Source: Polynucleobacter necessarius (GTDB lineage: Bacteria > Pseudomonadota > Gammaproteobacteria > Burkholderiales > Burkholderiaceae). Taken from it: a stretch of DNA of 64,000 nt. Below, in pieces: positions 53,689 to 63,121 of this stretch. The notes beneath the pieces were generated by a model. The model was given only the letters and a program-made list of their open reading frames with translations, was not told the DNA's origin and ran no database searches. Positions within the stretch are counted from its first letter, which is position 1. Each line of letters opens with the position of its first letter. The stretch covers positions 310,001 to 374,000 of the forward strand of contig LT606947.1 in the NCBI GenBank assembly GCA_900095165.1, given 5' to 3'. The position numbers were made by a program, and so were the translations under genes.

Positions 53689-54939
53689 TTATAAGAACAT
53701 CTCTTGCAAGTTATTGAGATAGCGCAAACCTTGTTCAGTGGCCTTGAGTTTGTTTGGATTGAGATCTAACAAACCTTTTTTTCTGGCTTCCTCCAATCCT
53801 TTTGAAACAACATTGAGTGGCAAGCCAGTGCGCTCGCTAAAGGTGGCAGTATTAACGCCATCTGTCAGGCGCAATGTATTGAGCATGAATTCAAATGGAA
53901 GATCTTTAGCGAGAATCTCCCTAGCTTCAATTAAGGCATTGCCTTTGCTTTCCATCGCTTGCATATAAGCTTCTGGATGACGCTCTCGCACTTGACGGGT
54001 AATTTTGTCTGGAAAGGAAATCTTTCCGTGCGCGCCTGCGCCAATCCCAATGTAATCACCAAAGCACCAGTAGTTGAGATTGTGTTTGCACTCCTGATCT
54101 TTTTTAGCGTAAGCAGATACTTCGTAGCGTCGATACCCTGCTGCTTCAAGGAGGGCTAAGTTCTGCTCAAAGATCGCATCAATCCCATCTTCATTTGGAA
54201 GCTTTGGGGGGAAGTTCGCAAAGTAGGTGTTGGGCTCTAGCGTCAAGTTGTAGAACGACAAATGTGGAGTCTTAAACGAGAGGGCAGTTTCAATATCCGC
54301 TTTAGCCGCTTCAAGAGTTTGATTCGGTAAACCAAACATTAAATCCAAATTCACGGATTTAAAGTGTTGCAAAGCAATCGCAATAGCGCGCTTAGCTTCT
54401 TCACCATTATGAATGCGTCCCAATGCTTTAAGTTGCTCATCCTGAAAACTCTGAATACCCAACGATACACGATTGATGCCCGCTTTAGCAAAGCCGGCAA
54501 ACTTTTCCGCCTCTACTGAACCAGGATTGGCCTCCATGGTGATTTCGCAATCAGACTCTAAGTACACGCGCTCTCGAATGGCAGAAAGGAGTTCATTCAT
54601 GCCAGCGGCTGATAACAGGCTGGGCGTTCCGCCGCCAATAAAGATGCTGTGTACTTGACGACCCCAAATGCGAGGTAATTCTGTCTCTAGATCGACAATG
54701 AGTGCTTTGATGTAGCGCGCCTCATCAAATCCCGGAGAAAGTTTCTCACCTTCGTTCGCATTTTTAATTTGATGCGAGTTGAAATCACAATAGGGACACT
54801 TCTTTTCACACCACGGAAAGTGAATGTACAAAGATAGCGGGGAAAGAGCAGTGAGTTTTGGCTGTGTCGCCAAAACCGGATTAAGAGGATTGAGCACGGC
54901 TTTGAAGTTCGGCGATGAGTTGGCGCAATGCTTGGCCAC
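53689..54939 (-). CDS. hemW: HemW-type radical SAM protein
   Basis: HemW is a radical-SAM haem chaperone related to coproporphyrinogen dehydrogenase. The motif Cx3Cx2C is seen as C44, C48 and C51 in CEKKCPYC, after SLYIHFPW. SIFIGGGTPSLL, NRVSLGIQSFQDEQLKALGR and the HemN C-terminal domain follow. The length is 416 residues from ATG 54939, which overlaps rdgB by 59 bp. A GTG at 54897 would overlap only 17 bp and still include all motifs. It is the third gene of the rph-rdgB-hemW minus-strand operon. Confidence 0.93.
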   Translation of the reverse strand: MAKHCANSSPNFKAVLNPLNPVLATQPKLTALSPLSLYIHFPWCEKKCPYCDFNSHQIKNANEGEKLSPGFDEARYIKALIVDLETELPRIWGRQVHSIFIGGGTPSLLSAAGMNELLSAIRERVYLESDCEITMEANPGSVEAEKFAGFAKAGINRVSLGIQSFQDEQLKALGRIHNGEEAKRAIAIALQHFKSVNLDLMFGLPNQTLEAAKADIETALSFKTPHLSFYNLTLEPNTYFANFPPKLPNEDGIDAIFEQNLALLEAAGYRRYEVSAYAKKDQECKHNLNYWCFGDYIGIGAGAHGKISFPDKITRQVRERHPEAYMQAMESKGNALIEAREILAKDLPFEFMLNTLRLTDGVNTATFSERTGLPLNVVSKGLEEARKKGLLDLNPNKLKATEQGLRYLNNLQEMFL

Positions 54940-55480
54940 GATGGCTGATATGATTTTTCTCAGAAGACTCTAGTTCTGCAGCAGTCTTGCCTAGCTCTGG
55001 CAGAAAGAAATGGGGGTCATAGCCAAAACCATGATTGCCTTTGGCATCTTCAATGATTTGGCCGTACCAGCGAATTTGCACAATCAGTGGCTCAGGATCA
55101 TTGGCGCTATTGACCATGACGAGGGCGCAGACATAATGTGCTCCACGATCAGTCTTGCCTCGTAATGTTCCAATGAGTTTCTGATTGTTGGCTGCGTTAT
55201 CTCCATCAATGCCTGCGTAACGAGCTGAGTAGACTCCTGGAGCCCCATCTAATGCATGAGCGCAGATGCCAGAGTCATCGGCAAGTGCGGGTAAGCCACT
55301 GGCAGCGCTGGTATGACGTGCTTTAGCAAGTGCATTCTCAACAAAGGTATGGTGCGGCTCTTCTGCTGATGGAATGCCTAGCTCGCCTTGAGGGATAACC
55401 TGAAAGCGAAAGGGCGCCAAGAGTTCCTGAAACTCCCGAACCTTACCGGCATTGTTAGAGGCGAGAACGAGCTTTTGCAC
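54881..55480 (-). CDS. rdgB: RdgB/HAM1 dITP/XTP pyrophosphatase
   Basis: This enzyme hydrolyses non-canonical purine triphosphates (ITP, XTP) and keeps them out of DNA. The 199 residues start KLVLASNNAGKVREF, the canonical SNNxxKxxE substrate loop. LADDSGICAHALDGAPGVYSARYAG and GFGYDPHFFLPE follow. All are intact. It lies 17 bp after rph. Confidence 0.96.
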   Translation of the reverse strand: MQKLVLASNNAGKVREFQELLAPFRFQVIPQGELGIPSAEEPHHTFVENALAKARHTSAASGLPALADDSGICAHALDGAPGVYSARYAGIDGDNAANNQKLIGTLRGKTDRGAHYVCALVMVNSANDPEPLIVQIRWYGQIIEDAKGNHGFGYDPHFFLPELGKTAAELESSEKNHISHRGQALRQLIAELQSRAQSS

Positions 55481-55497
55481 TATTTACCCTCAATCTT

Positions 55498-56229
55498 TTA
55501 TTTAAACGCTTCTTTTTGTAGTTGCGTTAAATCCGCAATGCCTTGTTCTGCTAAATCCAGTAACGCATTTAATTCAGTGCGTGAGAAGGTGGCGCCTTCA
55601 GCAGTGCCTTGCGCTTCAATCATGCCGCCTTTGCCTGTCATGACGACATTCATATCCGTATCGCAAGAAGAATCTTCTGGGTAATCTAAATCAAGCACAG
55701 GAACACCTTGATAGATGCCAACAGAAATCGCTGCAACACTATCAATAATCGGATCGGCTTTGAGTGCGCCACTTTGCAGGAGTGTATTAATTGCATCACG
55801 TGCCGCCACATAGGCGCCAGTAATGGATGCGGTTCTAGTGCCGCCATCGGCCTGCAAGACATCGCAATCTAAATGGATGGTTCTTTCGCCCAACACTTTC
55901 AGATCAAAGACGCTGCGCATCGCGCGACCAATCAAGCGCTGAATCTCTTGTGTGCGACCAGATTGTTTGCCGCGCGCAGCTTCACGATCGCTACGGGTAT
56001 GGGTGGAGCGGGGGAGCATGCCGTATTCAGCGGTAACCCAACCTTCACCGGAGCCCTTTTTATGCGGAGGCACTTTTTCCAGAATGCTGGCCGTACAGAG
56101 CACCTTGGTGTCACCAAAGGCAATTAGGACAGATCCTTCTGCATGCTTAGTAAAGGCGCGGCTGATGCTCACGGGGCGCAATTCAGTGGTGGTGCGGCCA
56201 CTGGGGCGGGTGATGTTGTGCTGAATCAT
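55498..56229 (-). CDS. rph: Ribonuclease PH
   Basis: A phosphorolytic 3'-5' exoribonuclease that trims tRNA precursors. The 243 residues contain [34 protein letters not shown] and [23 protein letters not shown], all RNase PH hallmarks including the phosphate-binding arginine region. It is the first gene of the minus-strand operon and is divergent from yicC with only about 30 bp between start codons. Confidence 0.97.
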   Translation of the reverse strand: MIQHNITRPSGRTTTELRPVSISRAFTKHAEGSVLIAFGDTKVLCTASILEKVPPHKKGSGEGWVTAEYGMLPRSTHTRSDREAARGKQSGRTQEIQRLIGRAMRSVFDLKVLGERTIHLDCDVLQADGGTRTASITGAYVAARDAINTLLQSGALKADPIIDSVAAISVGIYQGVPVLDLDYPEDSSCDTDMNVVMTGKGGMIEAQGTAEGATFSRTELNALLDLAEQGIADLTQLQKEAFK

Positions 56230-56261
56230 GGGGTGTGGTCCTAAAGATCTACAATGTCCAT

Positions 56262-57203
56262 ATGATATCGAGCATGACTGGTTATGGCAGCGCTTCTCGC
56301 CAAATCTCCCTAGGAGCTGGTGTTGTAGCTGATCTGCAGGTGGAATGTCGAGCTGTTAATAGCCGCTTTCTGGATTTGGGCTTTCGTCTTCCGGACGAGT
56401 GTCGTGGGGCTGAACCTGCCTTACGAGAGATGGCTACTCAAAGCCTTTCTCGGGGCAAGGTTGAGTTTCGGGCTGCCTGGCGTGTTAATTCAGGTGCTGC
56501 CGGGGCTGCTAAAGCTAACCCCCATGCCTTAGGTGCTTTAAACAAAGATCGCCTAGACGCTCTCTACACCCTACAAGAGCATGCTCAACTAGCCTTTCCC
56601 AATGCGGAAGCGCTGCGTATCGCGGATATTTTGCGCTGGTCCGGAATTGTTTCTGAGCCAAGAGGTGAGGAGGAGGGCTGGATTGCTGCCACTGTAGAGG
56701 CGGGCCGAGCTGCTTTAGTTGCTCTCATGGAGGCTCGCCATGCAGAAGGTAAAGCCTTGGTCACCGTACTCACCAATATCACTAGCAAGATGCGTGAGAT
56801 TGTTAAAGTGATTGAACCCAAGGTTCCTGTCTATGTCGCCCAATATCAAGAGAAGCTTACCGAGCGCCTAGCAGAAGCATTGGCTGCGCAAGAACAGGGT
56901 AAAGGTAGCAGCGGGTCCGGTACTGAGTTGATGGAGCGTATTCGTCAAGAAGTTGTGCTCTATGCGGTTCGTATCGATGTGGCGGAAGAATTTGTGCGAC
57001 TTAAAACCCATCTCCAGGTGGTAGATACTGCGCTTGCAGGCAAAGGACCGGTAGGTAAGCGTTTAGATTTCTTGATGCAAGAATTAAATCGTGAGGCTAA
57101 TACCTTGAGCTCCAAATCCGTTTCAGAAGAATGCACGCAAGCCGCTTTAGAGCTCAAACTCTTGATTGAGCAGATGCGCGAACAAGTGCAAAATTTAGAG
57201 TAA
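56262..57203 (+). CDS. yicC: YicC family protein
   Basis: YicC-family proteins are endoribonuclease-related and involved in stress response and RNA turnover. The start [11 protein letters not shown] at ATG 56262 is the family's canonical N-terminus. An upstream GTG at 56235 would add nine unrelated residues. The protein is 313 residues and ends with the conserved [26 protein letters not shown]. It lies 20 bp before gmk. Confidence 0.94.
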   Translation: MISSMTGYGSASRQISLGAGVVADLQVECRAVNSRFLDLGFRLPDECRGAEPALREMATQSLSRGKVEFRAAWRVNSGAAGAAKANPHALGALNKDRLDALYTLQEHAQLAFPNAEALRIADILRWSGIVSEPRGEEEGWIAATVEAGRAALVALMEARHAEGKALVTVLTNITSKMREIVKVIEPKVPVYVAQYQEKLTERLAEALAAQEQGKGSSGSGTELMERIRQEVVLYAVRIDVAEEFVRLKTHLQVVDTALAGKGPVGKRLDFLMQELNREANTLSSKSVSEECTQAALELKLLIEQMREQVQNLE

Positions 57204-57223
57204 AACTATTTACACAAATTATT

Positions 57224-57874
57224 ATGGCAAGCCCCAAACCTAAAGCTAACTTATCCCCTGCCTACCAAGGTAGCATGTTGATGATCGTTGCCCCGTCAGG
57301 CGCCGGCAAATCTTCTTTGGTGAATGCGTTGCTGCAGGAAGATGCAGCGCTAAAACTCTCTCTTTCAACCACAACGCGCTCACCAAGACCTGGTGAAGTG
57401 GATGGCAAGGACTATCGCTTTATTGCTAGAGAAGCATTTGTGGCTGAACGTGATCAAGGTAACTTCTTGGAGCATGCAGAAGTACATGGCAATTTTTACG
57501 GCACCTCAAAAGCTTGGATTGAAACCCAGATGAAAACCGGGCGCGATGTCATGCTCGAGATCGACTGGCAGGGTGCTCAACAGATTCGTCAAATCATTCC
57601 AGAAGTGCAGTGGATCTTCATCTTCCCGCCTTCATTTGAGGCCCTAGAGGAGCGCTTGCGCAAGCGAGGGCAGGATGATGAGGCAACCATTCAGAGAAGA
57701 TTGGCTGCGGCTCATTTAGAGCTCCAGCATGCCCATGAAGCGGATTTCATCGTTATCAATGATGATTTTGAGCAGGCCCTAATTGATTTACGACACGTGG
57801 TTGCAGCCAACCGTCTACGCTCAGGGCCGATTATGGCTCGCAATCCTGCGCTTTTAAGGCGGCTTGGGGTCTAA
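57224..57874 (+). CDS. gmk: Guanylate kinase
   Basis: Guanylate kinase converts GMP and ATP to GDP and ADP. The P-loop is APSGAGKSS around residues 23-31. The GMP-binding block STTTRSPRPGEVDGKDYRF and VMLEIDWQGAQQIR follow. The 216 residues are of normal length. It lies between yicC and rpoZ, a conserved order. Confidence 0.97.
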   Translation: MASPKPKANLSPAYQGSMLMIVAPSGAGKSSLVNALLQEDAALKLSLSTTTRSPRPGEVDGKDYRFIAREAFVAERDQGNFLEHAEVHGNFYGTSKAWIETQMKTGRDVMLEIDWQGAQQIRQIIPEVQWIFIFPPSFEALEERLRKRGQDDEATIQRRLAAAHLELQHAHEADFIVINDDFEQALIDLRHVVAANRLRSGPIMARNPALLRRLGV

Positions 57875-57919
57875 TCAGTTATCCTATAGGTATTGAAGCT
57901 AAATTTAAGTGAGTTCAGC

Positions 57920-58123
57920 ATGGCCCGTATTACTGTAGAAGATTGTCTAAAAACTATCCCAAATCGTTTTGAGCTGGTATTGGCCGCGACTTATCGCGCA
58001 CGTCAATTGGTTCAAGGTCACTCCCCACGTGTTGAGTCCAGAGATAAAGCAACTGTAGTTGCGTTGCGTGAAGTTGCTGCTGGTGTAACTGACCGTGACA
58101 TGTTGACCAAAGTACCTTTGTAA
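57920..58123 (+). CDS. rpoZ: RNA polymerase omega subunit
   Basis: The subunit helps assembly of RNA polymerase and binds ppGpp with the beta-prime subunit. The start [23 protein letters not shown] at ATG 57920 is canonical; an upstream alternative adds nine residues and is rejected. It has 67 residues. It lies upstream of the ppGpp synthetase/hydrolase gene, a functional and conserved pairing. Confidence 0.97.
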   Translation: MARITVEDCLKTIPNRFELVLAATYRARQLVQGHSPRVESRDKATVVALREVAAGVTDRDMLTKVPL

Positions 58124-58138
58124 TTCAGGGGTTCCGTT

Positions 58139-60484
58139 GTGGAGTTCCCCTTAGGCGACCCAAACACATCGGAATCCAAAGGTCAGGTCTCGCCCAAAGA
58201 GACTGCTAAGAGCGATAAGTCTTCCATCATCGCCACCTTATTGGCTCAGTCGAGCCGACATTTATTTGGCCCTACCTCTGCGCCAACATTACCTTTAAAG
58301 CATCAAGTTGTTTCCATTGATGGCCTTATTTTTAAATTGGGCTATCTTAAGCCTGATGAAGTGAATCTCATTAAGCAGGCCTTTCATTTTGCTGATACTG
58401 CCCATCTCGGTCAGTATCGCCATAGTGGTGAGCCATACATTACCCATCCTGTGGCGGTAGCTGAACTCTGCGCCACTTGGCGCTTAGATGCCTCCTCCAT
58501 CATGGCGGCTTTATTGCATGATGTGATTGAGGATACGGGTTGCACCCAAGCAGACCTCGTTGGCAAGTTTGGCAGCAAAGTGGCGGAGCTTGTTGAGGGA
58601 TTAACCAAGCTTGATAAGCTTGAATTCCAAAGTCATGCTGAGGCGCAGGCTGAAAGTTTTCGCAAGATGTTTATGGCGATGGCGCGTGATGTGCGCGTCA
58701 TTCTGGTGAAGCTGGCTGATCGCACGCACAATATGCGCACACTGGATGCTGTTCCAATGGAGAAGCGTCGTAGGGTTGCTGCTGAAACGATTGAGATTTA
58801 CGCGCCGATTGCGCACCGTCTCGGTCTGAATATTATTTATCGCGATTTACAAGATCTGAGTTTCCGTTATTCCATGCCAATGCGCTTCAGGGTGATCGAG
58901 GGTGCAGTGAAGCGGGCGCGTGGCAATCGTAAAGAAATGGTCGAGAAGATTTTGCAAAATGCCCGAATGGCATTTGCAAAAGCCGATCTCTTGGTTGACC
59001 TGCAAGGCCGAAAAAAAACCCTCTTCAGTATTTACAGCAAAATGCGCAGTAAGCATTTGAGTTTTTCTCAGGTGCTTGATGTTTATGCCTTCAGGGTCAC
59101 CGTGCATACGATTGATGAATGCTATCGTGCTCTCGGAATCTTGCATTCCTTATACAAACCAATGCCGGGTAAGTTTAAGGACTATATTGCGATCCCTAAG
59201 TTCAATGGCTACCAATCCCTGCACGCGACATTATTAGGCCCATCTGGTGTGCCAGTAGAGTTTCAGATACGTACGAGTGAGATGCATGCTGTGGCAGAGG
59301 CAGGCGTTGCTGCGCACTGGGCGTATAAAGATGGCACTCCAGATATGAGCGAGGTGCAAAACCGCGCACATCAATGGTTGCAATCCTTGATTGATATTCA
59401 GGACAGTAGTGGAGATTCGCAAGAATTCTTAGAGCACGTCAAGATTGATTTATTCCCAGATGCGGTTTATGTCTTTACTCCAAAAGGGCAGATTATGGCT
59501 TTGCCACGTGGTGCTACCGCCTTAGACTTTGCTTACTCCATTCATAGTGATGTGGGTAATACTTGCGTGGCCGTTAAGATTAATGGCATGCAGTTACCTT
59601 TGCGTAGCGAGCTAAAGAATAGCGATATTGTGGAGGTGGTGACATCAGCTAACTCTCAGCCTAATCCAGGCTGGTTAGCTTTTGTGAGAACCGGTAAGGC
59701 GCGTGCGTCTATTCGCCATTCCCTGAAGACCAAGCATTATGCGGAGTCCTTAAAGTTGGGTGAGCGCCTGCTGGCTAATGCCTTGCGTCAGCAGGGGGTT
59801 GATGCGGGGCTGTTATCACCAGAGATTTGGGAAAAGTTATTGCATTGGACGGGGGATAAAACGCGCGAAGAAGCCTGCGTCAATATTGCCTTGGGTCGCA
59901 GATCTCCCCAAGAGCTTGCAATTCGCCTAAAGATTTTGATTGATGATGAGGGCGGCTCAGAGCAAATGCGCTTGGGCGCAGCCGATTGGGTTTCTCCTCA
60001 GCAAGAAATCACTTCACATCACCATCAGCGTCAGGCTATTTTGGTGGATGGTCGCGAAGGCAACTCCATTAGCTTCCAAACTTGCTGCCATCCGATTCCA
60101 GGTGACAACATCATTGGTTACCTCGGTAAGGGTGAGGGCCTACAGGTTCATACGAATGACTGCCCAGTAGCCCTTCGAATGCTCTCCAAGGACAGTGATA
60201 AGTGGATTGAGGTGGAGTGGGGCAAAGAGGTCAATCGAGAATTCGAAGTGGATCTGGCAATTGATACGCGCCAAGGCAAGGGTGTGCTGGCGAGAGTGGC
60301 AAGCAGTGTGACGGCTGCCGACTCCAACATCATGAATGTGTCCATGGATGATCGCTACAAGGAGGATGCTGTGACCATTCGGTTCACAATCCAAGTATCA
60401 GATCGCTTACATCTTTCCAAGGTGATGCGTAGTTTACGTACGAATCATGATGTGATGCGCGTGACCCGGGTACGGGTTGGCTAA
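58139..60484 (+). CDS. spoT: Bifunctional (p)ppGpp synthetase/hydrolase (RelA/SpoT homologue)
   Basis: The enzyme controls the stringent response. It has 781 residues from GTG 58139, 15 bp after rpoZ. The HD hydrolase domain is intact (HSGEPYITHPVAVAEL, LLHDVIEDTG). The synthetase domain has KFKDYIAIPKFNGYQSLHATL and EFQIRTSEMHAVAEAGVAAHW. TGS (VYVFTPKGQIMALPRGATALDFAYSIH) and C-terminal ACT domains follow. The complete HD motif indicates a bifunctional Spo/Rel rather than a RelA-only enzyme. Confidence 0.95.
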   Translation: MEFPLGDPNTSESKGQVSPKETAKSDKSSIIATLLAQSSRHLFGPTSAPTLPLKHQVVSIDGLIFKLGYLKPDEVNLIKQAFHFADTAHLGQYRHSGEPYITHPVAVAELCATWRLDASSIMAALLHDVIEDTGCTQADLVGKFGSKVAELVEGLTKLDKLEFQSHAEAQAESFRKMFMAMARDVRVILVKLADRTHNMRTLDAVPMEKRRRVAAETIEIYAPIAHRLGLNIIYRDLQDLSFRYSMPMRFRVIEGAVKRARGNRKEMVEKILQNARMAFAKADLLVDLQGRKKTLFSIYSKMRSKHLSFSQVLDVYAFRVTVHTIDECYRALGILHSLYKPMPGKFKDYIAIPKFNGYQSLHATLLGPSGVPVEFQIRTSEMHAVAEAGVAAHWAYKDGTPDMSEVQNRAHQWLQSLIDIQDSSGDSQEFLEHVKIDLFPDAVYVFTPKGQIMALPRGATALDFAYSIHSDVGNTCVAVKINGMQLPLRSELKNSDIVEVVTSANSQPNPGWLAFVRTGKARASIRHSLKTKHYAESLKLGERLLANALRQQGVDAGLLSPEIWEKLLHWTGDKTREEACVNIALGRRSPQELAIRLKILIDDEGGSEQMRLGAADWVSPQQEITSHHHQRQAILVDGREGNSISFQTCCHPIPGDNIIGYLGKGEGLQVHTNDCPVALRMLSKDSDKWIEVEWGKEVNREFEVDLAIDTRQGKGVLARVASSVTAADSNIMNVSMDDRYKEDAVTIRFTIQVSDRLHLSKVMRSLRTNHDVMRVTRVRVG

Positions 60485-60499
60485 TTTCTTTAAGTTCAG

Positions 60500-61000
60500 T
60501 TATTGGTACTGAACATCCAGAATTTCAATTTCAGTAGGTCCGGTAGGGGTTTGGATTTTGACGCAATCACCTAAGCGTGCTTTGATTAGCGCTTTGGCAA
60601 TGGGTGAGACCCAGCTGACATGGCCCAAGTCCAAATCGACCTCATCAACCCCCACAATTGTGATGGTTGTCGCATTGCCGGTCTCTGACCCCTCTAGACT
60701 CACATAGGTAACGGTAGCTCCAAAAAAGACCTGTTCGGTATCGGCATCCCCCGATTTTCTGGCTTGGTTATCGACTACTACAGCAAATTCGAGGCGCTGA
60801 TTTAGGAAGCGAATCCGGCGATCTATCTCCCGAAGTCGCTTTTTTCCGTAGATGTAGTCCCCATTTTCTGAGCGGTCACCATTGGAGGCGGCCCAGTGAA
60901 CAACCTTGACAACCTCAGGTCGATCAAGGTTCAGGAGCTGTAAAAGCTCACTTTTGATACGCTCGTGACCAGCGGGTGTGATGTAGTTCTTCTCTTCCAT
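60500..61000 (-). CDS. greB: Transcription elongation factor GreB
   Basis: GreB rescues backtracked RNA polymerase by stimulating transcript cleavage. The 166 residues from ATG 61000 begin MEEKNYITPAGHERIKSELLQLL. The coiled-coil tip DRSENGDYIYGKKRLREIDRRIRFL, with the acidic tip residues, marks GreB rather than GreA. The C-terminal FKBP-like domain ends HVSWVSPIAKALIKARLGD. An upstream extension to 61096 would run into the complement of tRNA-Arg and is rejected. Confidence 0.94.
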   Translation of the reverse strand: MEEKNYITPAGHERIKSELLQLLNLDRPEVVKVVHWAASNGDRSENGDYIYGKKRLREIDRRIRFLNQRLEFAVVVDNQARKSGDADTEQVFFGATVTYVSLEGSETGNATTITIVGVDEVDLDLGHVSWVSPIAKALIKARLGDCVKIQTPTGPTEIEILDVQYQ

Positions 61001-61018
61001 GGCATAATTATGGCTGTT

Positions 61019-61095
61019 GCGGCTGTAGCTCAGCTGGATAGAGTACTTGGCTACGAACCAAGGGGTCGTGGGTTCAATTCCTGCCAGCCGCACCA
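61019..61095 (+). tRNA. tRNA-Arg (anticodon ACG)
   Basis: The 77 nt run from GCGGCTG to an encoded CCA. The acceptor pairs GCGGCTG with CAGCCGC, discriminator A. The anticodon stem CTTGG/CCAAG encloses CTACGAA, giving ACG (read as ICG). The T arm is GTGGG TTCAATT CCTGC. It is divergent from greB. Confidence 0.96.
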
Positions 61096-61103
61096 ACCCA
61101 TTC

Positions 61104-61135
61104 AGGGCCTAGTTGAAAAACTGGGCCCTTTTTTC
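61104..61135 (+). terminator. Rho-independent terminator after tRNA-Arg
   Basis: AGGGCCTAGTT (61104-61114) pairs with AACTGGGCCCT (61119-61129), one wobble, GAAA tetraloop. A T run follows. Confidence 0.9.
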
Positions 61136-61184
61136 TTTTTAGCCATTTCATAGCGTTTTCATTCAAATCCCTTATAGTTTGCCT

Positions 61185-62354
61185 ATGGCCTTTTCAGACC
61201 CTAATTCCGCGATTTCGTTAGCTCCAGTATACCTGGACGCAAACTGATGCAATGCATGCTCAAGTCACCCTGAGTGGTGCGATTAATGTGTATTCCTTGG
61301 GGGCGTGTGGACCGATATTTGCCAAAAACAATCCGCTTGGTTAGGGCAGAGTAATGGCAAAAATCAATCGCTCGTTTTTGATGCATCCAAGGTGAGCTCT
61401 CTTGATGGATCTGCTTTTGCGTTTTTGATTGATATTGAAGAGACTCAGAAAAAAGCAGGGGGCCAATTTGATATTCGGGGTTTAGATCCAAAGTATCAGC
61501 CGCTCTTGCGTGAATTTGATCCCATTGATAATTTATTTCCAGCACCTACAGCGAAGTCTAAAACCAGTTTTGTTGTAAGCGCAGGTATGGCAGCTCAAGA
61601 TTTATTGGAAGACGCCCGTGGCCTTGTTACATTTGTTGGCCAGCTATCTGCTGATTTGGTTTGGTCAATCCGGAATATTAGGCAAGTGCGCTGGGGTGAT
61701 TTTGTAAATGCTGCTGTTGAAGCGGGCATTGCTGCATTGCCTATTGTTGGCCTGGTTGCTTTTTTGATTGGCGTAATTCTTTCTTTTCAGGCTGCCATCG
61801 GCATGCAGCAATTTGGCGCCGTTTCATTTGTAGGGCCACTCGCTGCCTTGTGGATTGTGCGCGAGATGGGCTCACTCATAACGGCGATCTTGCTTGCCGG
61901 CCGTTCATCAGCCGCATTTGCAGCGGAGATCGGCACTATGACTATCAATAGTGAAGTGGATGCACTGGTTACTGGTGGTTTAAGCCCTATTCGTTTCTTG
62001 GTGGTGCCTCGAGTGCTGGCGGGAATCTTGGTGGCCCCGATTTTGACCTTGTTTGCTGACATCGTCAGTATTTTTTCTTCGATGCTGACAATGCAAATTT
62101 ATGGCATCCCCTTTATTAATTTTTATAACGGCATGTTATCTGCCGTTGATGTTGAAGACGTTTTGTCGGGCTTGGTTAAGACCACTTTATTCGGTGTAGT
62201 TGTTTCAGCGATGGGTTGTTTGCATGGCATGCAAACAGGCACTGGTGCGGCTGCAGTGAGTATCTCAGCAACTCGAGCAGTAGTGAGCAGCATCGTCATG
62301 ATTGTTTTGGTGGATGGCATCTTTGCTTATATCTCTTACAGGACCGGCTTCTGA
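61185..62354 (+). pseudogene. mlaE: MlaE-type lipid ABC transporter permease with N-terminal STAS-like domain, two frameshifts
   Basis: MlaE is the inner-membrane permease of the phospholipid transport system. From ATG 61185 the text MAFSDPNSAISLAPVY goes out of frame near 61228 (one extra base). It reads WTQTDAMHAQVTLSGAINVYSLG in a second frame, then returns to the first near 61300, at a five-G run that needs six. Net length is kept at 389 residues. The STAS-like part (SLVFDASKVSSLDGSAFAFLIDIEETQKKAG) precedes the full MlaE core (FVGPLAALWIVREMGSLITAILLAGRSSAAFAAEIGTM). A start at GTG 61305 would spare the permease but cut the STAS-like domain. The downstream mlaF start overlaps the stop (ATGA). 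Confidence 0.82.
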
Positions 62355-63121
62355 TGGATGCTTTTGATAACGCAATCGATGTTCAAAACCTCACTGTGGG
62401 CTATGGCTCAAAAGTACTACTGCAAAATCTCAACTTCTCTGTCAAGAACGGTGAGATCTTTGTGATCTTGGGTGGTTCGGGTTGCGGTAAATCCAGTCTT
62501 CTAAAGAATTTATTTGGCCTGTATCAACCACTTTCTGACGATATGTTGATCGAGGGTCAAAACATCACTACTGCCCAAGGTGCTGAGCGCCAAAAAATCA
62601 TGACCAGCTTTGGGGTGATGTATCAGCAGGGTGCTTTATTCGGTTCCATGAATTTGCTTGATAACGTGACACTCTTTATGGAGGAGTACACCCAGCTGAC
62701 TAGGGATCAAATGAATTTGTTGGCGCGGTGTAAGCTCGACTTAGTCGGTTTGCTATCCTACGAAACCTATATGCCTAGCGAGATTAGTGGCGGCATGCAA
62801 AAGCGGGCTGCAATTGCGCGCGCTATGGCACTTGATCCAAAGATATTATTTTTAGATGAGCCATCGGCAGGTCTGGATCCCATTACATCGGCTGATCTAG
62901 ATAGTACGATTTTGGATCTGTCCAAAAATCTAGGATTTACCTTTGTGATCGTTTCCCACGAGTTGGCAAGCATTTATTCCATCGCCGATAAAGTCATCAT
63001 GTTGGATAAGGATGCTAAAGGCATTATTGCCGAGGGCGATCCTAAAGTTCTTAGAGATACCAGCAAGGATCCTAGGGTGCATCAATTCTTTAATTGCATT
63101 ATGAGCAAGGACGCAGCATGA
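62354..63121 (+). CDS. mlaF: MlaF-type ABC transporter ATP-binding protein
   Basis: This is the ATPase of the phospholipid transport system. The ATG at 62354 overlaps the permease stop. The 255 residues show Walker A GGSGCGKSS, the Q-loop MYQQGALFGSMNLLDNV typical of Mkl/MlaF proteins, the signature EISGGMQKRAAIARAMA, Walker B ILFLDEPSAGLDP and the switch His in IVSHELAS. It is intact, although the permease gene is not. Confidence 0.94.
   Translation: MDAFDNAIDVQNLTVGYGSKVLLQNLNFSVKNGEIFVILGGSGCGKSSLLKNLFGLYQPLSDDMLIEGQNITTAQGAERQKIMTSFGVMYQQGALFGSMNLLDNVTLFMEEYTQLTRDQMNLLARCKLDLVGLLSYETYMPSEISGGMQKRAAIARAMALDPKILFLDEPSAGLDPITSADLDSTILDLSKNLGFTFVIVSHELASIYSIADKVIMLDKDAKGIIAEGDPKVLRDTSKDPRVHQFFNCIMSKDAA

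Noticed and set aside
60494..60514. Terminator between spoT and greB from the GTTCAGT/ACTGAAC inverted repeat
   Set aside because: The repeat overlaps the greB coding end, has a long loop and no T tract, so it is not a convincing terminator.
61001..61096. Upstream extension of greB beginning MVRLAGIEPTTPW
   Set aside because: It is translated from the complement of tRNA-Arg. The GreB family starts at the ATG at 61000.
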